A stretch of DNA of 64,000 nt from Oscillospiraceae bacterium. GTDB taxonomy: Bacteria; Bacillota; Clostridia; Oscillospirales; Ruminococcaceae. Each line of letters starts with the position of its first letter. Positions within the stretch are counted from its first letter, which is position 1. The position numbers and the translations under genes are program-made. The stretch is taken from positions 62,001 through 126,000 of the forward strand of contig JAGAUA010000020.1 of the NCBI GenBank assembly GCA_017847885.1, written 5' to 3'. This document shows positions 31,716 through 40,318 of this stretch, one piece after another. The notes beneath the pieces are model-generated. The model was not told the origin of the DNA, did no database searches, and saw only the letters and a list, made by a program, of their open reading frames with translations.

Positions 31716-33715
31716 TACTTGCTCTTGCCGGAAACCAGAACTGCGGAAAAACCACCCTATTCAACCAGCTGACAGGCTCAAACCAGCACGTGGGCAACTT
31801 CCCCGGCGTTACCGTTGACCGCAAATCGGGAGAGGTGCGGGGTCACAAGGGCTGCGAGGTCGTGGACCTGCCGGGCATATACTCCATACGCCCCTACACA
31901 AACGAGGAGATAGTCACCCGTGATTTCCTTATCAACGAAAAGCCCGACGCGATAATAAACATTGTCGACGCCACAAATATTGAGCGCAATCTCTATCTTA
32001 CCCTGCAAATGCTGGAAATGAACATTCCCATGGTGCTTGCGCTGAATATGATGGACGAGGTTCGCAGCAACGGCGGAACTATCGACGTAAACGAGCTTTC
32101 CCAGCGGCTGGGGATACCCGTCCTGCCCATAAGCGCAGCCAAAAACGAGGGTATCGACGAGCTTATCTCAAAGGTTATCGAATATGCCGAAAAAAAGAAA
32201 AAGCCAAGGCGGTTGGATTTCTGCAAAGGCGCGGTGCACCGCTGTATCCACGCGGTCTCTCACATGATAGAGGACCACGCGCTGCTGGCGGATATTTCCC
32301 CCAGATTTGCGGCAACAAAGCTTGTTGAAAACGACCCCGACATAAACGAAAAGCTGAAGCTTAACGAAAACGAGCTTGACATGATAGAGCACAGCGTTAC
32401 CGAGATGGAAAAAGAGCTTGACATGGACAGAAACGCGGCGCTTGCGGATATGCGCTACAACTACATCGAGGAGGTTTGCAGAGGCACGGTAGTGAAATGC
32501 CGCGAAAGCAAGGAGCATATCAGAAGCGTAAAGATAGACAGCATACTCACAAACAAGTACCTTGCCATACCCCTTTTTATCTGCATAATGGCGCTTGTTT
32601 TCTGGATAACCTTCGGCTCGGTAGGCGCATGGCTAAGCGACATTTTCTCATCGCTTATTGACTTTGTGATTTCGGGCGCAGACAAGGCGCTGACGGCTTA
32701 CGGGCTTAACCCTATCGTACATAGCCTTATCATCGACGCAATTTTCGCAGGCGTGGGAAGCGTTCTCGGATTTCTGCCCACCATAGTGACGCTTTTCTTC
32801 TGCCTTTCCATTCTGGAGGACAGCGGCTACATGGCGCGTGTGGCGTTCGTAATGGATAAGCTTTTGCGAAAAATCGGTCTTTCGGGACGTTCCTTTGTAC
32901 CAATGCTTATCGGCTTCGGCTGCAGCGTGCCTGCGATAATGGCGACACGCACCCTTTCCTCGGAGCGCGACAGGCGCATGACGATAATGCTTACGCCGTA
33001 TATGAGCTGCAGCGCAAAGCTGCCTATTTACGCGGTTTTCACCTCGGCATTTTTTCCCGACCACAAGGCGCTTGCCATGATAATTCTGTACGTTTCGGGT
33101 ATGCTTGTGGGAATAATCTGCGGTCTTATAATGAACAAGACCATGTTCAGGGGCAAGCCCGTGCCCTTTGTTATGGAGCTTCCCAACTACCGCCTGCCCT
33201 CGGCAAAAAGCGTTGCCCTGCTCATGTGGGATAAGGCAAAGGATTTCATGCAGAAAGCCTTTACGGTTATTTTTGTTGCAACCATAATCATATGGTTCCT
33301 GCAAACCTTTGATATGCGCCTGAACGTGGTGGAGAACAGCTCCGACAGCCTGCTTGCCGCCCTTGGCATAATCATTGCGCCGATATTCAAGCCCCTTGGC
33401 TTCGGCGACTGGCGTGCGGCAACAGCGCTTATCACTGGCTTTTCCGCAAAGGAAGCGGTGGTATCGACACTTGCGGTGCTTACAGGCTCAAGCTCCGCCG
33501 ATTTGGGAGCAGTCCTCGGAACGATGTTTACTCCTGCGGCTGCGGCAAGCTTCCTTGCGTTTACGCTGTTGTATACCCCCTGCGTAGCGGCGGTGGCGGC
33601 AGTAAAACGCGAAATGGGCAGCGCACGGGGCGCACTCACAGTGGTGCTTTCTCAATGTACGGTTGCGTGGATAGTGTCCTTCGGAGTATTTCATCTGTTT
33701 ACGGCAATAATGTAA
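31712..33715 (+). CDS. feoB: Ferrous iron transporter B
   Basis: 667-residue inner membrane protein that imports Fe(II). N-terminal G domain with G1 GNQNCGKTTLF (7-17), G3 DLPGIYS, G4 NMMD and a helical spacer domain; then membrane domain (about 275-667) with the two Gate regions, including GFGCSVPAIMATRTL and GFSAKEAVVSTL. Length is normal for FeoB without a C-terminal FeoC-like piece. Regulated with feoA from the promoter at 31394-31452. No simple terminator follows; instead comes the hairpin-rich region. Confidence 0.97.
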   Translation: MILALAGNQNCGKTTLFNQLTGSNQHVGNFPGVTVDRKSGEVRGHKGCEVVDLPGIYSIRPYTNEEIVTRDFLINEKPDAIINIVDATNIERNLYLTLQMLEMNIPMVLALNMMDEVRSNGGTIDVNELSQRLGIPVLPISAAKNEGIDELISKVIEYAEKKKKPRRLDFCKGAVHRCIHAVSHMIEDHALLADISPRFAATKLVENDPDINEKLKLNENELDMIEHSVTEMEKELDMDRNAALADMRYNYIEEVCRGTVVKCRESKEHIRSVKIDSILTNKYLAIPLFICIMALVFWITFGSVGAWLSDIFSSLIDFVISGADKALTAYGLNPIVHSLIIDAIFAGVGSVLGFLPTIVTLFFCLSILEDSGYMARVAFVMDKLLRKIGLSGRSFVPMLIGFGCSVPAIMATRTLSSERDRRMTIMLTPYMSCSAKLPIYAVFTSAFFPDHKALAMIILYVSGMLVGIICGLIMNKTMFRGKPVPFVMELPNYRLPSAKSVALLMWDKAKDFMQKAFTVIFVATIIIWFLQTFDMRLNVVENSSDSLLAALGIIIAPIFKPLGFGDWRAATALITGFSAKEAVVSTLAVLTGSSSADLGAVLGTMFTPAAAASFLAFTLLYTPCVAAVAAVKREMGSARGALTVVLSQCTVAWIVSFGVFHLFTAIM

Positions 33716-33769
33716 AAAGCGAAATTTAGCGCATAAAGCAATTTTTAGAACCCAGCGGAGCGACATTAG

Positions 33770-34070
33770 CTGGTCCAGCGCAGCCGCGCTGGTCAGGTGT
33801 CCAGAGGGCTGAAAGCCCTTTGGTCGCCGTCCGCAGACGGCGAAATTCCCCCAGCTTGCGCCCGCAGGCGCCCGAAAAAACGGAGCAAGGGGTGAAAAAT
33901 GCGACAGCATTTTGAGGGGAGGCGAACAAGACCGCCTCCCCTTGTTTGGTTTCAAAACAAACTTTACCTCAAAAACGTGCCGGTGGCACGTTTTTGACAC
34001 GATAACTTTGTTTAGGTGGTGTAGAACGGCAACGGTTTGCGCCGTTCTAAGAAGCAGCGCAGCTGCTTAG
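33770..34070. other. Gene-free hairpin-dense region after feoB
   Basis: At least eight consecutive stem-loops in 300 bases: CCAGCGC/GCGCTGG (33775-33792), GGGCT/AGCCC (33806-33818), TCGCCGTC/GACGGCGA (33824-33843), GCGCC/GGCGC (33858-33871), AAAATGC/GCATTTT (33896-33913), GGGGAGGCG/CGCCTCCCC (33916-33941), a 12-bp perfect stem CAAAAACGTGCC/GGCACGTTTTTG (33970-33996), TAGAACGGC/GCCGTTCTA (34022-34049) and AAGCAGC/GCTGCTT (34052-34068). Two of the early loops are CGCA. No reading frame has a ribosome site. It may be a structured RNA, a mosaic of repeat units or feoB 3' structure. The rest of 33716-34204 is AT-rich with short direct repeats of GTGAATAG near 34095-34131. Confidence 0.7.
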
Positions 34071-34135
34071 AAATTCGGTTTAAAGTAAATTTTAGTGAAT
34101 AGTGAATGGTGAAAAGAGAAAAGTGAATAGTTATT

Positions 34136-34200
34136 TGTAGGGGACGGGTCTGTCGTCTTGTTAATAGCAAAAAACGGGCGGATATTGAATCCGCCCTACA
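34136..34200. repeat. Dispersed GGGCGG hairpin repeat, partly decayed pair
   Basis: First unit starts TGTAGGGGACGGG at 34136 but its second arm is lost; second unit CGGGCGGATATTGAATCCGCCCTACA-type hairpin at 34175-34200 is intact. Same inward arrangement as at 13325-13393. It lies just after the end of the DUF3006 gene. Confidence 0.78.
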
Positions 34201-34204
34201 ATTT

Positions 34205-34375
34205 TTATATCACAAAATATTCGAGATTTTCCCACCGCAGGCGTACGCCCTCGTCAGTTTCGGGGGGAAGCAGCGCCATAGCAACGGTTATCGTATCGCC
34301 GTTTGGCACGTCGGTACGCCGCAAAATTGCGTAATCGCCGTCGATTTTTTCAACCACGTATTCAAAGGGACCCAT
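34205..34375 (-). CDS. DUF3006-domain protein
   Basis: 56 residues, start MGPFEYVVEKIDGDYAIL. The pattern (FEGDYAVL-like start, then ALLPPETDEGVRL) matches DUF3006, a small beta-barrel of unknown function common in Clostridia. GGAGGG in the end of rqcP is its ribosome site, and only one base separates the stop of rqcP from its ATG, so it is coupled to rqcP. In the Bacillus-type order yabP would be found here. Confidence 0.82.
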   Translation of the reverse strand: MGPFEYVVEKIDGDYAILRRTDVPNGDTITVAMALLPPETDEGVRLRWENLEYFVI

Positions 34376-34376
34376 A

Positions 34377-34622
34377 TCAGCCCTCCACCACAACGTAGTT
34401 ATCCGCCGCATTTTCCTTTGTGGCATACTCCGTAACATTGAGGACCTTGACCTTTAACGGCTTCTGCCCCATATTTATCTCGATAATGTCTCCCACCTTT
34501 ACATCGTAGGAGGCACGGGCAATATTGCCGTTCACAACGACCTTTCCGGCGTCGCAGGCTTCGTTTGCAACGGTGCGGCGCTTGATGAGACGGGTTATTT
34601 TCAGATATTTGTCAAGCCGCAT
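34377..34622 (-). CDS. rqcP: S4-domain RNA-binding protein RqcP (YabO/Hsp15 type)
   Basis: 81 residues made of one S4 domain: RLDKYLKITRLIKRRTVANEACDAGKVVVNG. RqcP binds the obstructed 50S subunit with RqcH and tRNA-Ala and helps to add C-terminal Ala tails to stalled peptides. The size and the neighbours (mazG, spoVB-like, hup) match the Bacillus yabO position. The ribosome site GAAAGGATG lies just behind the T-run of the hup terminator, so expression depends on read-through or on a promoter not visible here. Confidence 0.93.
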   Translation of the reverse strand: MRLDKYLKITRLIKRRTVANEACDAGKVVVNGNIARASYDVKVGDIIEINMGQKPLKVKVLNVTEYATKENAADNYVVVEG

Positions 34623-34636
34623 AAAATCATCCTTTC

Positions 34637-34673
34637 AAAAAAAGAGCAGACCGAACTGAAGTTCCGTCTGCTC
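34637..34673 (-). terminator. Intrinsic terminator of hup
   Basis: Minus strand GAGCAGAC(G)GAAC pairs with GTTCGGTCTGCTC around TTCA, one mismatch, then T7 (A7 at 34637-34643). It sits between hup and rqcP. Confidence 0.9.
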
Positions 34674-34689
34674 AGATAAGCAAAAGCTA

Positions 34690-34968
34690 TTACTTAGCGT
34701 CAACAGCGTCCTTGAGAGCCTTGCCTGCCTTGAATGCAGGAGCCTTCTTTGCAGGAACCTTGATCTTTTCCTTAGTTCTGGGGTTGATAGCTTCCTTTGC
34801 GCTTCTCTCGCGAACCTCGAATGTACCGAAACCAACGATCTGAACCTTGTCGCCTGCAACGAGAGCGTCAGAAATAGAAGCTGTTACAGCGTTGAGAGCC
34901 TTTTCAGCGTCCTTCTTTGTGAATTCGCCTTTCTCAGCAATTGCATTAATGAGTTCTGCTTTTGTCAT
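34690..34968 (-). CDS. hup: HU-family DNA-binding protein
   Basis: 92-residue nucleoid protein that bends and compacts DNA. MTKAELINAIAEKGEFTKKDAEKA start, VGFGTFEVRERSAKEAINPRT with the DNA-contact arm including the intercalating Pro, and KVPAKKAPAFKAGKALKDAV end are all canonical. GGAGG precedes the ATG at 34968. Codon use is strongly biased (many AAG, GCA, GTA, CTG), typical of a highly expressed gene. Own terminator downstream. Confidence 0.97.
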   Translation of the reverse strand: MTKAELINAIAEKGEFTKKDAEKALNAVTASISDALVAGDKVQIVGFGTFEVRERSAKEAINPRTKEKIKVPAKKAPAFKAGKALKDAVDAK

Positions 34969-35008
34969 AATTTCTACCTCCATAAATTTTAATGGGAAGA
35001 CCCATTGC

Positions 35009-35800
35009 TTATTTTGTTTTAGCTTTACGCCAATAAACGTCAAGCTCGTCTATGTTCAGGGACGCCATATCGATCCCGTCGAACCTAACCAAATTTTCCG
35101 TTTCTCTGAAACGGTTAATGAATTTTTCCGAGGAACGTGTCAAAGCCTCCTCGGCGTCGTATTTAAGGTGACGCGCAAGGTTTGTGCAGGAGAAAAGCAC
35201 ATCTCCAAGCTCCTCTTCGATATGCTCCGCGTTATTTTCGGCAACAGCCTCTTTAAGCTCGGCAATTTCGCCCTCAAGGCACTCGATGACCTGCGAAACA
35301 TCGGTAAAATCCATGCCTGCCCGTTTTGCGCGCTGTCCAACCTTTTGGGCATACATCAGCGCAGGCAGCGTTTTGCACACGCTTTCAAGGGTCTCGGTGT
35401 AGGTTTCCTGCCCCTTTGTTTCCTGCTTTATGCTGTTCCAGTTTTTCAGCACCTCGTCGCTTGTTTCCGCAACCACATCTCCGAAAACATGGGGATGACG
35501 GATAACCAGCTTTTGGCACACATCATTCACAACATCGCCGAAAACAAATCCGCCCTGTTCCTCTTCGATACGGGAATGGAACACCACCTGCAAAAGCACG
35601 TCGCCAAGCTCTTCCCGGAGCAGCTCCGTGTCCTCGGTATCAATAGCCTCCACCGCCTCGTATACCTCTTCGAGAAAATCCTTGCGGATAGATTTGTGGG
35701 TCTGCTCCCTGTCCCAGGGGCAGCCGTTTTCGGAGCGGAGTATACGCATAATTTCAAGCATATCGTTAATATCGTATCTGCTTTTTGCGGTGAAATCCAT
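35009..35800 (-). CDS. mazG: Nucleoside triphosphate pyrophosphohydrolase MazG
   Basis: 263 residues with two tandem MazG domains. The first has EENGCPWDREQTHKS-like sequence (SENGCPWDREQTHKSI), LEEVYEAVEAID and EELGDVLLQVVFHS; the second EELGDVLFSCTNLAR. Hydrolyses (d)NTPs to NMP and PPi, housekeeping of damaged or surplus nucleotides. In Bacillus yabN is a fusion with a methyltransferase; here only the MazG part is present. GGAGG precedes the ATG. Part of the SpoVB-MazG-HU-RqcP block. Confidence 0.95.
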   Translation of the reverse strand: MDFTAKSRYDINDMLEIMRILRSENGCPWDREQTHKSIRKDFLEEVYEAVEAIDTEDTELLREELGDVLLQVVFHSRIEEEQGGFVFGDVVNDVCQKLVIRHPHVFGDVVAETSDEVLKNWNSIKQETKGQETYTETLESVCKTLPALMYAQKVGQRAKRAGMDFTDVSQVIECLEGEIAELKEAVAENNAEHIEEELGDVLFSCTNLARHLKYDAEEALTRSSEKFINRFRETENLVRFDGIDMASLNIDELDVYWRKAKTK

Positions 35801-35869
35801 ACATATCCTCCAATGCCCGTAAAATCTTTGAAAAACGGTACTTTAATATATTAACCTAAAAATCAAAGA

Positions 35870-35891
35870 AATTCAAGGGTTTTTTTGAATT
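35870..35891 (-). terminator. Weak terminator after the SpoVB-like gene
   Basis: Minus strand AATTCAA/TTGAATT stem (7 bp) with an 8-base loop, followed by TCTTTGATTTTT. Low stability. Confidence 0.5.
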
Positions 35892-35893
35892 TT

Positions 35894-37549
35894 TTAAGAA
35901 ATCAGCATTTTTAACGTACTTTTCGTAATTATGCCCAATAAAAATGTACTGATTATGTAAAAAATGACCCCGAATAATACGGAAATTCCAAGGGAAAGCA
36001 CGGGATTAAAGCGGTCTGCAAGCATATTTTTCGCAAGAAGCGCGCCGCCGCCGCACATTAACGAGCAGTATCCCATTTTCAGGAATATGCTTTTTATACG
36101 GGATTTGTCAACATTTGTTATTTTTATTAATGCGCCCAAGGCAGGAACGCATATCACCCCGTAGCAAAGCGTGGTGGAAAACGCCGCGCCTGCAATATTT
36201 ATTTCGGGAATTCCCACAAGAAGCAGGTTTCCCACAAGCTTTACCGCGACTCCAAGCAGCATGAATTTTACGGGCAGCTCGGCGCGTCCTGCCGCTTGAA
36301 GTGCGGCAAAAACGGTTGCGGAAATGCAAAGGAATATCACGCCAATTCCGAGTATGGAAAGGGAAAGGGTGCAAAGTCCCGTTTCAAGGGGCTTTGCGGG
36401 AAACAGCACTCTCAGTATCTCACCCGAAAGCACGCATATGCCCACCCCCGAGGGAAAGGCTATCAGAGCCGTTGCAAACAGCGCTTTTTCGGTGCAAAGG
36501 CGGATTTTTCCGCTGTCTTTTTCCGCAAAGCCTTCCGCAAGGGAGGGGAGTATGCCCTTGCCAAACATATTGGTGAACGATGGCACAAGGTTGAAGACCG
36601 TTACTGCAAGTCCCGTAAACGACCCGAAAAGAAAGTTGGGAAGCTCGCGGGCGGAAATCTGCGGCGCTTTTTCCGCAAAATAATCGGGGGATACCGCCGC
36701 CGCCCGTTCAAGGGAGCGCATTATGGTCACAAGGTCGATAAGGGAGGTAAGATTTGTCACGAGAGCGCCTGCCGCAATGGGTACGGCGGTTTTCAGCAGG
36801 GCGGAAACTATGCTTCGGCGGCTGTCGGTGAGGCACTTTCCGTTTGTACGTGCAAGCTGCTCGGGGGTAATGCCGTCCCCGAAAAGCTTGTCGCGCAGGA
36901 CGAGAAACAGCGTACCTGCGGCGGTTGATAGGGTTATGCCCAAAACTGCGGCTGCCGCGGCGGCGGAAAGCAGGGCGTTTTCGCCGTTTCCGAAAAATGG
37001 CGGCACTTTTTCGGGATTTTTAAGGACGTACACGCAAAGGGCAAGTCCCAGCAGAAGCTTGAAAAGTCCCTCGATAATCTGGGAAACGGCGGTGGGGAAC
37101 ATATTCCGCAGACCCTCGTAATAGCCGCGGTAAACCGAGGTCATACAGCCGAAAAGCACCGACGGGGCAATGGCAAGCGCCGCAGGGAGAGTCTCGGGGC
37201 TGTTGTTCAGAGACACGCAGAACGGGTGGGAAAGCAGCAGAGTAAGCAGCGTGAAAACAAGTCCTGCGGCGGTGAAAAATAAAAGCGCGGTGGACTTGAC
37301 CCTACGCAGGTTTGCATACCGTTCAAGGGCGGAATTTTCGGCGGTGAGCTTTGCAACGGCGGCAGGCAGACCCGTTACCGAAACGGCGTAGACCGTCATA
37401 AAAATGCCGTATGCACCCGAAAAATACCCCATTCCCGTTCCGCCCAGAAGATTTGCAAGGGGAATACGGAAAACCGCGCCCATAAGCTTGGCAATTACCG
37501 CCGACAATATCAGCACTGCCGAGCCGAAAAAAAAGCTTTGTTTCTTCAC
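35894..37549 (-). CDS. Polysaccharide flippase, SpoVB/MurJ-like
   Basis: 551 residues with about 14 membrane segments of the MOP exporter family (MATE-like). The N-terminus KKQSFFFGSAVLILSAVIAKLMGAVFRIPL and LLGGTGMGYFSGAYGIF are typical for SpoVB/YabM-type flippases, which move lipid-linked wall precursors across the membrane, in SpoVB's case for spore cortex. The position upstream of mazG and rqcP matches yabM in Bacillus. The start is taken as GTG at 37549 because AAAGGAACGG lies upstream; an in-frame TTG at 37603 is possible but lacks a site. SpoVB versus vegetative paralogue cannot be decided from sequence alone. Confidence 0.9.
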   Translation of the reverse strand: MKKQSFFFGSAVLILSAVIAKLMGAVFRIPLANLLGGTGMGYFSGAYGIFMTVYAVSVTGLPAAVAKLTAENSALERYANLRRVKSTALLFFTAAGLVFTLLTLLLSHPFCVSLNNSPETLPAALAIAPSVLFGCMTSVYRGYYEGLRNMFPTAVSQIIEGLFKLLLGLALCVYVLKNPEKVPPFFGNGENALLSAAAAAAVLGITLSTAAGTLFLVLRDKLFGDGITPEQLARTNGKCLTDSRRSIVSALLKTAVPIAAGALVTNLTSLIDLVTIMRSLERAAAVSPDYFAEKAPQISARELPNFLFGSFTGLAVTVFNLVPSFTNMFGKGILPSLAEGFAEKDSGKIRLCTEKALFATALIAFPSGVGICVLSGEILRVLFPAKPLETGLCTLSLSILGIGVIFLCISATVFAALQAAGRAELPVKFMLLGVAVKLVGNLLLVGIPEINIAGAAFSTTLCYGVICVPALGALIKITNVDKSRIKSIFLKMGYCSLMCGGGALLAKNMLADRFNPVLSLGISVLFGVIFYIISTFLLGIITKSTLKMLIS

Positions 37550-37588
37550 ATTCGGTCCGTTCCTTTCTACTTTTTTAGAAATTTTATG

Positions 37589-37617
37589 TTGCTTATGGCT
37601 CAAATATGTGCTATAAT
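37589..37617 (+). promoter_or_regulatory. Sigma-70 promoter of the aminotransferase gene
   Basis: TTGCTT (37589-37594), 17-base spacer, TATAAT (37612-37617), 49 bases before the ATG. Confidence 0.78.
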
Positions 37618-37666
37618 GTATTGGTATATCAGTTAATAATGCCGTTTACGGCTTGGAGGTTACAAT

Positions 37667-38857
37667 ATGGAATATTCTTTCTCAAACAAGGTTGCAAACC
37701 TTAAAGCTTCCGCAATTCGTGAAATACTGAAATTCACGGCTTTTCCGGACGTTATATCATTCGCCGCAGGAAATCCTGCTCCCGAAGCTTTTCCTGCCGA
37801 GGAGGTAAAGGAGATAACCGCAAGAGTGCTTGCCGAAAACCCCGTTGCGGCGCTTCAGTACAGCATTACAGAGGGCTATACCCCTCTTCGCGACACGCTG
37901 AAAAAGCGTCTTGCTTCCCAAAGCTGCTATAACAGCGACATCGACGACCTTATCATTACATCGGGCGGTCAGCAGGGCAACGAGCTTTCCTGCAAGGTTT
38001 TCCTCAACGAGGGGGATACCCTTATCTGTGAGTCGCCTTCCTTTATCGGAAGCATAAATTCCTTCAAATCCTACAACGTTAACCTTGTGGGCGTTGAAAT
38101 GGACAGCGAGGGAATTGACCTTGAAAAGCTTGAGGAAGCGATAAAGAGCAACAAAAATGTCAAGATAATCTACCTTATCCCAAATTTCCAGAACCCCACG
38201 GGCAAGTGTATGTCCTTTGAGCGCAGAAAAGCGGTTTACGAGCTTGCGCGCAAGTACGATGTGATGATTTTGGAGGACAACCCCTACGGCGAGATTCGTT
38301 TTGCAGGGGAGCATATCCCTTCGATAAAGTCCCTCGACACCGACGGACGTGTCATCTACGTTGGCTCGTTCTCGAAAATTCTCGCCCCCGGCATACGCGT
38401 GGGATTTGTTTCCGCTCCCAAGGCGGTAATACAGAAAATCGTTGTCTGCAAGCAGGTTTCCGACGTTCACACCAATATTCTTGCACAGATAATCGCTGAC
38501 GAGTTCCTGAACAAGTACGACATCGACTCTCACCTTGAAAGGATACGCGCTATCTACCGCAGCAAGTGCGGTCTCATGCTGTCGGAGATAGACAAGAATT
38601 TCTCAAAGAAAATCAGTGTTACCCGTCCCCAGGGCGGTCTGTTCATCTGGGCAACGCTCCCCGAGGGCTGCGATATGATGGGCTTCTGCAAGAAGGCTGT
38701 TGAGGCAAAGGTCGCTGTCGTTCCCGGAACGGCGTTCACAATCCACGAAACAGACCCCATAAGCAGCTTCCGTCTCAACTTCTCGACGCCTACCGACGAA
38801 CAGCTTGTAAAGGGCTGCGAGATACTCGGCAAAATGTCGAAAGAGATGTTTGATTAA
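37667..38857 (+). CDS. PLP-dependent aminotransferase (2-aminoadipate/MocR-like class I)
   Basis: 396 residues, fold type I, cytosolic. SFSKILAPGIRVG contains the PLP lysine; ITSGGQQG, PNFQNPTGKCMS and LEDNPYGEIRF are the cofactor-binding blocks. The closest named relatives with these motifs are LysN-type 2-aminoadipate and multi-substrate aminotransferases. The substrate cannot be told from sequence. There is no DNA-binding N-terminal domain, so it is not a MocR regulator. GGAGG precedes the ATG. trpS follows 49 bases later, probably by read-through. Confidence 0.93.
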   Translation: MEYSFSNKVANLKASAIREILKFTAFPDVISFAAGNPAPEAFPAEEVKEITARVLAENPVAALQYSITEGYTPLRDTLKKRLASQSCYNSDIDDLIITSGGQQGNELSCKVFLNEGDTLICESPSFIGSINSFKSYNVNLVGVEMDSEGIDLEKLEEAIKSNKNVKIIYLIPNFQNPTGKCMSFERRKAVYELARKYDVMILEDNPYGEIRFAGEHIPSIKSLDTDGRVIYVGSFSKILAPGIRVGFVSAPKAVIQKIVVCKQVSDVHTNILAQIIADEFLNKYDIDSHLERIRAIYRSKCGLMLSEIDKNFSKKISVTRPQGGLFIWATLPEGCDMMGFCKKAVEAKVAVVPGTAFTIHETDPISSFRLNFSTPTDEQLVKGCEILGKMSKEMFD

Positions 38858-38906
38858 TGCGTTTTTGCACTATTATTATAGTATAGCTTTTGAAAGGATT
38901 GATAAT

Positions 38907-39914
38907 ATGTCCGAACAGGAAAACAAGAAGGTAATTTTCAGCGGTATACAGCCTACGGGCACCTTTACGCTGGGCAACTATATAGGCGCGGTTTCCCATT
39001 GGGGCAAGCTTCAGGACGAGTATAACTGCATTTATTCCATCGTTGATATGCACGCGATAACCGTTCGCCAAGACCCCGTAAAGCTTCGCCAGCACACCCT
39101 TGAGGCGTACGCGCTCATCATGGCGTGCGGCGTTGACCCGAAGAAATCCATCGCATTTATTCAGAGCCACGTCAGAACTCACGCAGAGCTTAACTGGATA
39201 CTTGCCTGCTCCACACAGTTCGGCGAGCTTTCCAGAATGACCCAGTTCAAGGATAAATCCGCAAAGCATCCCGACGATGTAAACGCAGGACTTTTCACAT
39301 ACCCCGTGCTTATGGCTGCGGATATTCTTGCGTACAAGGCAGACCTTGTGCCCGTTGGCGTTGACCAGAAGCAGCACCTTGAGCTGGCAAGAAATGTTGC
39401 ACAGCGCTTCAACAGCAAGTACGGCGAGCTTTTCACCGTGCCCGAGCCGTATATCCCCAAGGTTGGCGCAAAGGTAATGTCACTGCAAGACCCCGAAAAG
39501 AAGATGTCCAAGTCGGACGAAAACCCCAATGCCTGCATTTATATCCTTGACGAGCCGGACGTGATAATCAGAAAGTTCAAGAGAGCGGTCACCGACAGCG
39601 ATTCAGAGGTGAGATATGCGGAGGATAAACCGGGCATAAGCAATCTTATGTCGATTTATTCCGTTGTTACGGGCAAGGATTATGCTTCCATAGAGCGTGA
39701 GTTTGAGGGCAAGGGCTACGGCGACTTTAAGCTTGCGGTGGGCGAGGCGGTATCCGACCATCTCAAGCCCGTCCGCGATGAATTTGCAAGGCTTATGGCT
39801 GATAAGGCATATTTGAAGGAGTGCTACACCAACGGCGCTCAGGCGGCGCTTAATATCAGCCGCAAGACCGTTGCAAAGGCGTACAGAAAAGTGGGCTTTG
39901 TTGACTCTATGTAA
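38907..39914 (+). CDS. trpS: Tryptophanyl-tRNA synthetase
   Basis: 335 residues, class Ic synthetase charging tRNA-Trp. HIGH-type signature TGTFTLGNYIGAV near the start and KKMSKSDE further on are both present, with the Trp-binding region FGELSRMTQFKDK. ATG at 38907 (MSEQENKK) follows GAAAGGA; upstream ATG of the longer frame lacks a site. Only 49 bases lie before it, so there is no space for a T-box. Next comes a 404-base gap. Confidence 0.97.
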   Translation: MSEQENKKVIFSGIQPTGTFTLGNYIGAVSHWGKLQDEYNCIYSIVDMHAITVRQDPVKLRQHTLEAYALIMACGVDPKKSIAFIQSHVRTHAELNWILACSTQFGELSRMTQFKDKSAKHPDDVNAGLFTYPVLMAADILAYKADLVPVGVDQKQHLELARNVAQRFNSKYGELFTVPEPYIPKVGAKVMSLQDPEKKMSKSDENPNACIYILDEPDVIIRKFKRAVTDSDSEVRYAEDKPGISNLMSIYSVVTGKDYASIEREFEGKGYGDFKLAVGEAVSDHLKPVRDEFARLMADKAYLKECYTNGAQAALNISRKTVAKAYRKVGFVDSM

Positions 39915-40018
39915 ATTTTGTTCGTGCAGATTGTGAATAACGCAGAGAGCTTTTCTTCGGAGAATAGCCGCGGCGAAAAAATTAATGGAATGTAAAATTA
40001 CAGTTATTATTTAACACT

Positions 40019-40032
40019 ATTAAACGTTTAAT
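40019..40032. promoter_or_regulatory. LacI-type operator upstream of the lacI gene
   Basis: Perfect 14-bp palindrome ATTAAACGTTTAAT with a central CG as in LacI/GalR operators. It is 287 bases before the lacI ATG. The remainder of 39915-40213 is AT-rich, and I see no gene in it; a GCCGCGGC palindrome near 39970 follows trpS and may take part in termination. Confidence 0.6.
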
Positions 40033-40213
40033 TGATTTTTTCGCCAAAAATATACAGTATTCTAAAAAAAGCTTGTTTATTTTAACTAATATATTATGTA
40101 TATAATTGGAACTCTATTCATTATAAGTTCATAATTGATTGGTTAAAAAGACTAAAAAAAGTGGAATATGTTATGCAAAAAGACTATTTTTCACTTAGAA
40201 TTCACAAAAACCA

Positions 40214-40269
40214 TTGACAGAATCGAAAAAGGGTTGTATATTTAAGTAACGAAAGCAGCGAAAACGTTT
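40214..40269 (+). promoter_or_regulatory. lacI promoter with second operator
   Basis: TTGACA (40214-40219), 17-base spacer, TATATT (40237-40242). Downstream is AAACGTTT (40262-40269) within CGAAAACGTTTAAAG, a second match to the operator at 40019-40032. Also CGAAAAC (40259-40265) can pair with GTTTTCG (40284-40290). Autoregulation by a repressor binding both sites, possibly by looping, is likely. Confidence 0.75.
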
Positions 40270-40318
40270 AAAGATTTGCCAAAGTTTTCGAATCAAGCTT
40301 TTTGCAGGAGGAAGTGGC

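Noticed and set aside
38858..38906. T-box riboswitch before trpS
   Set aside because: The gap is 49 bases, too short for specifier loop and antiterminator.
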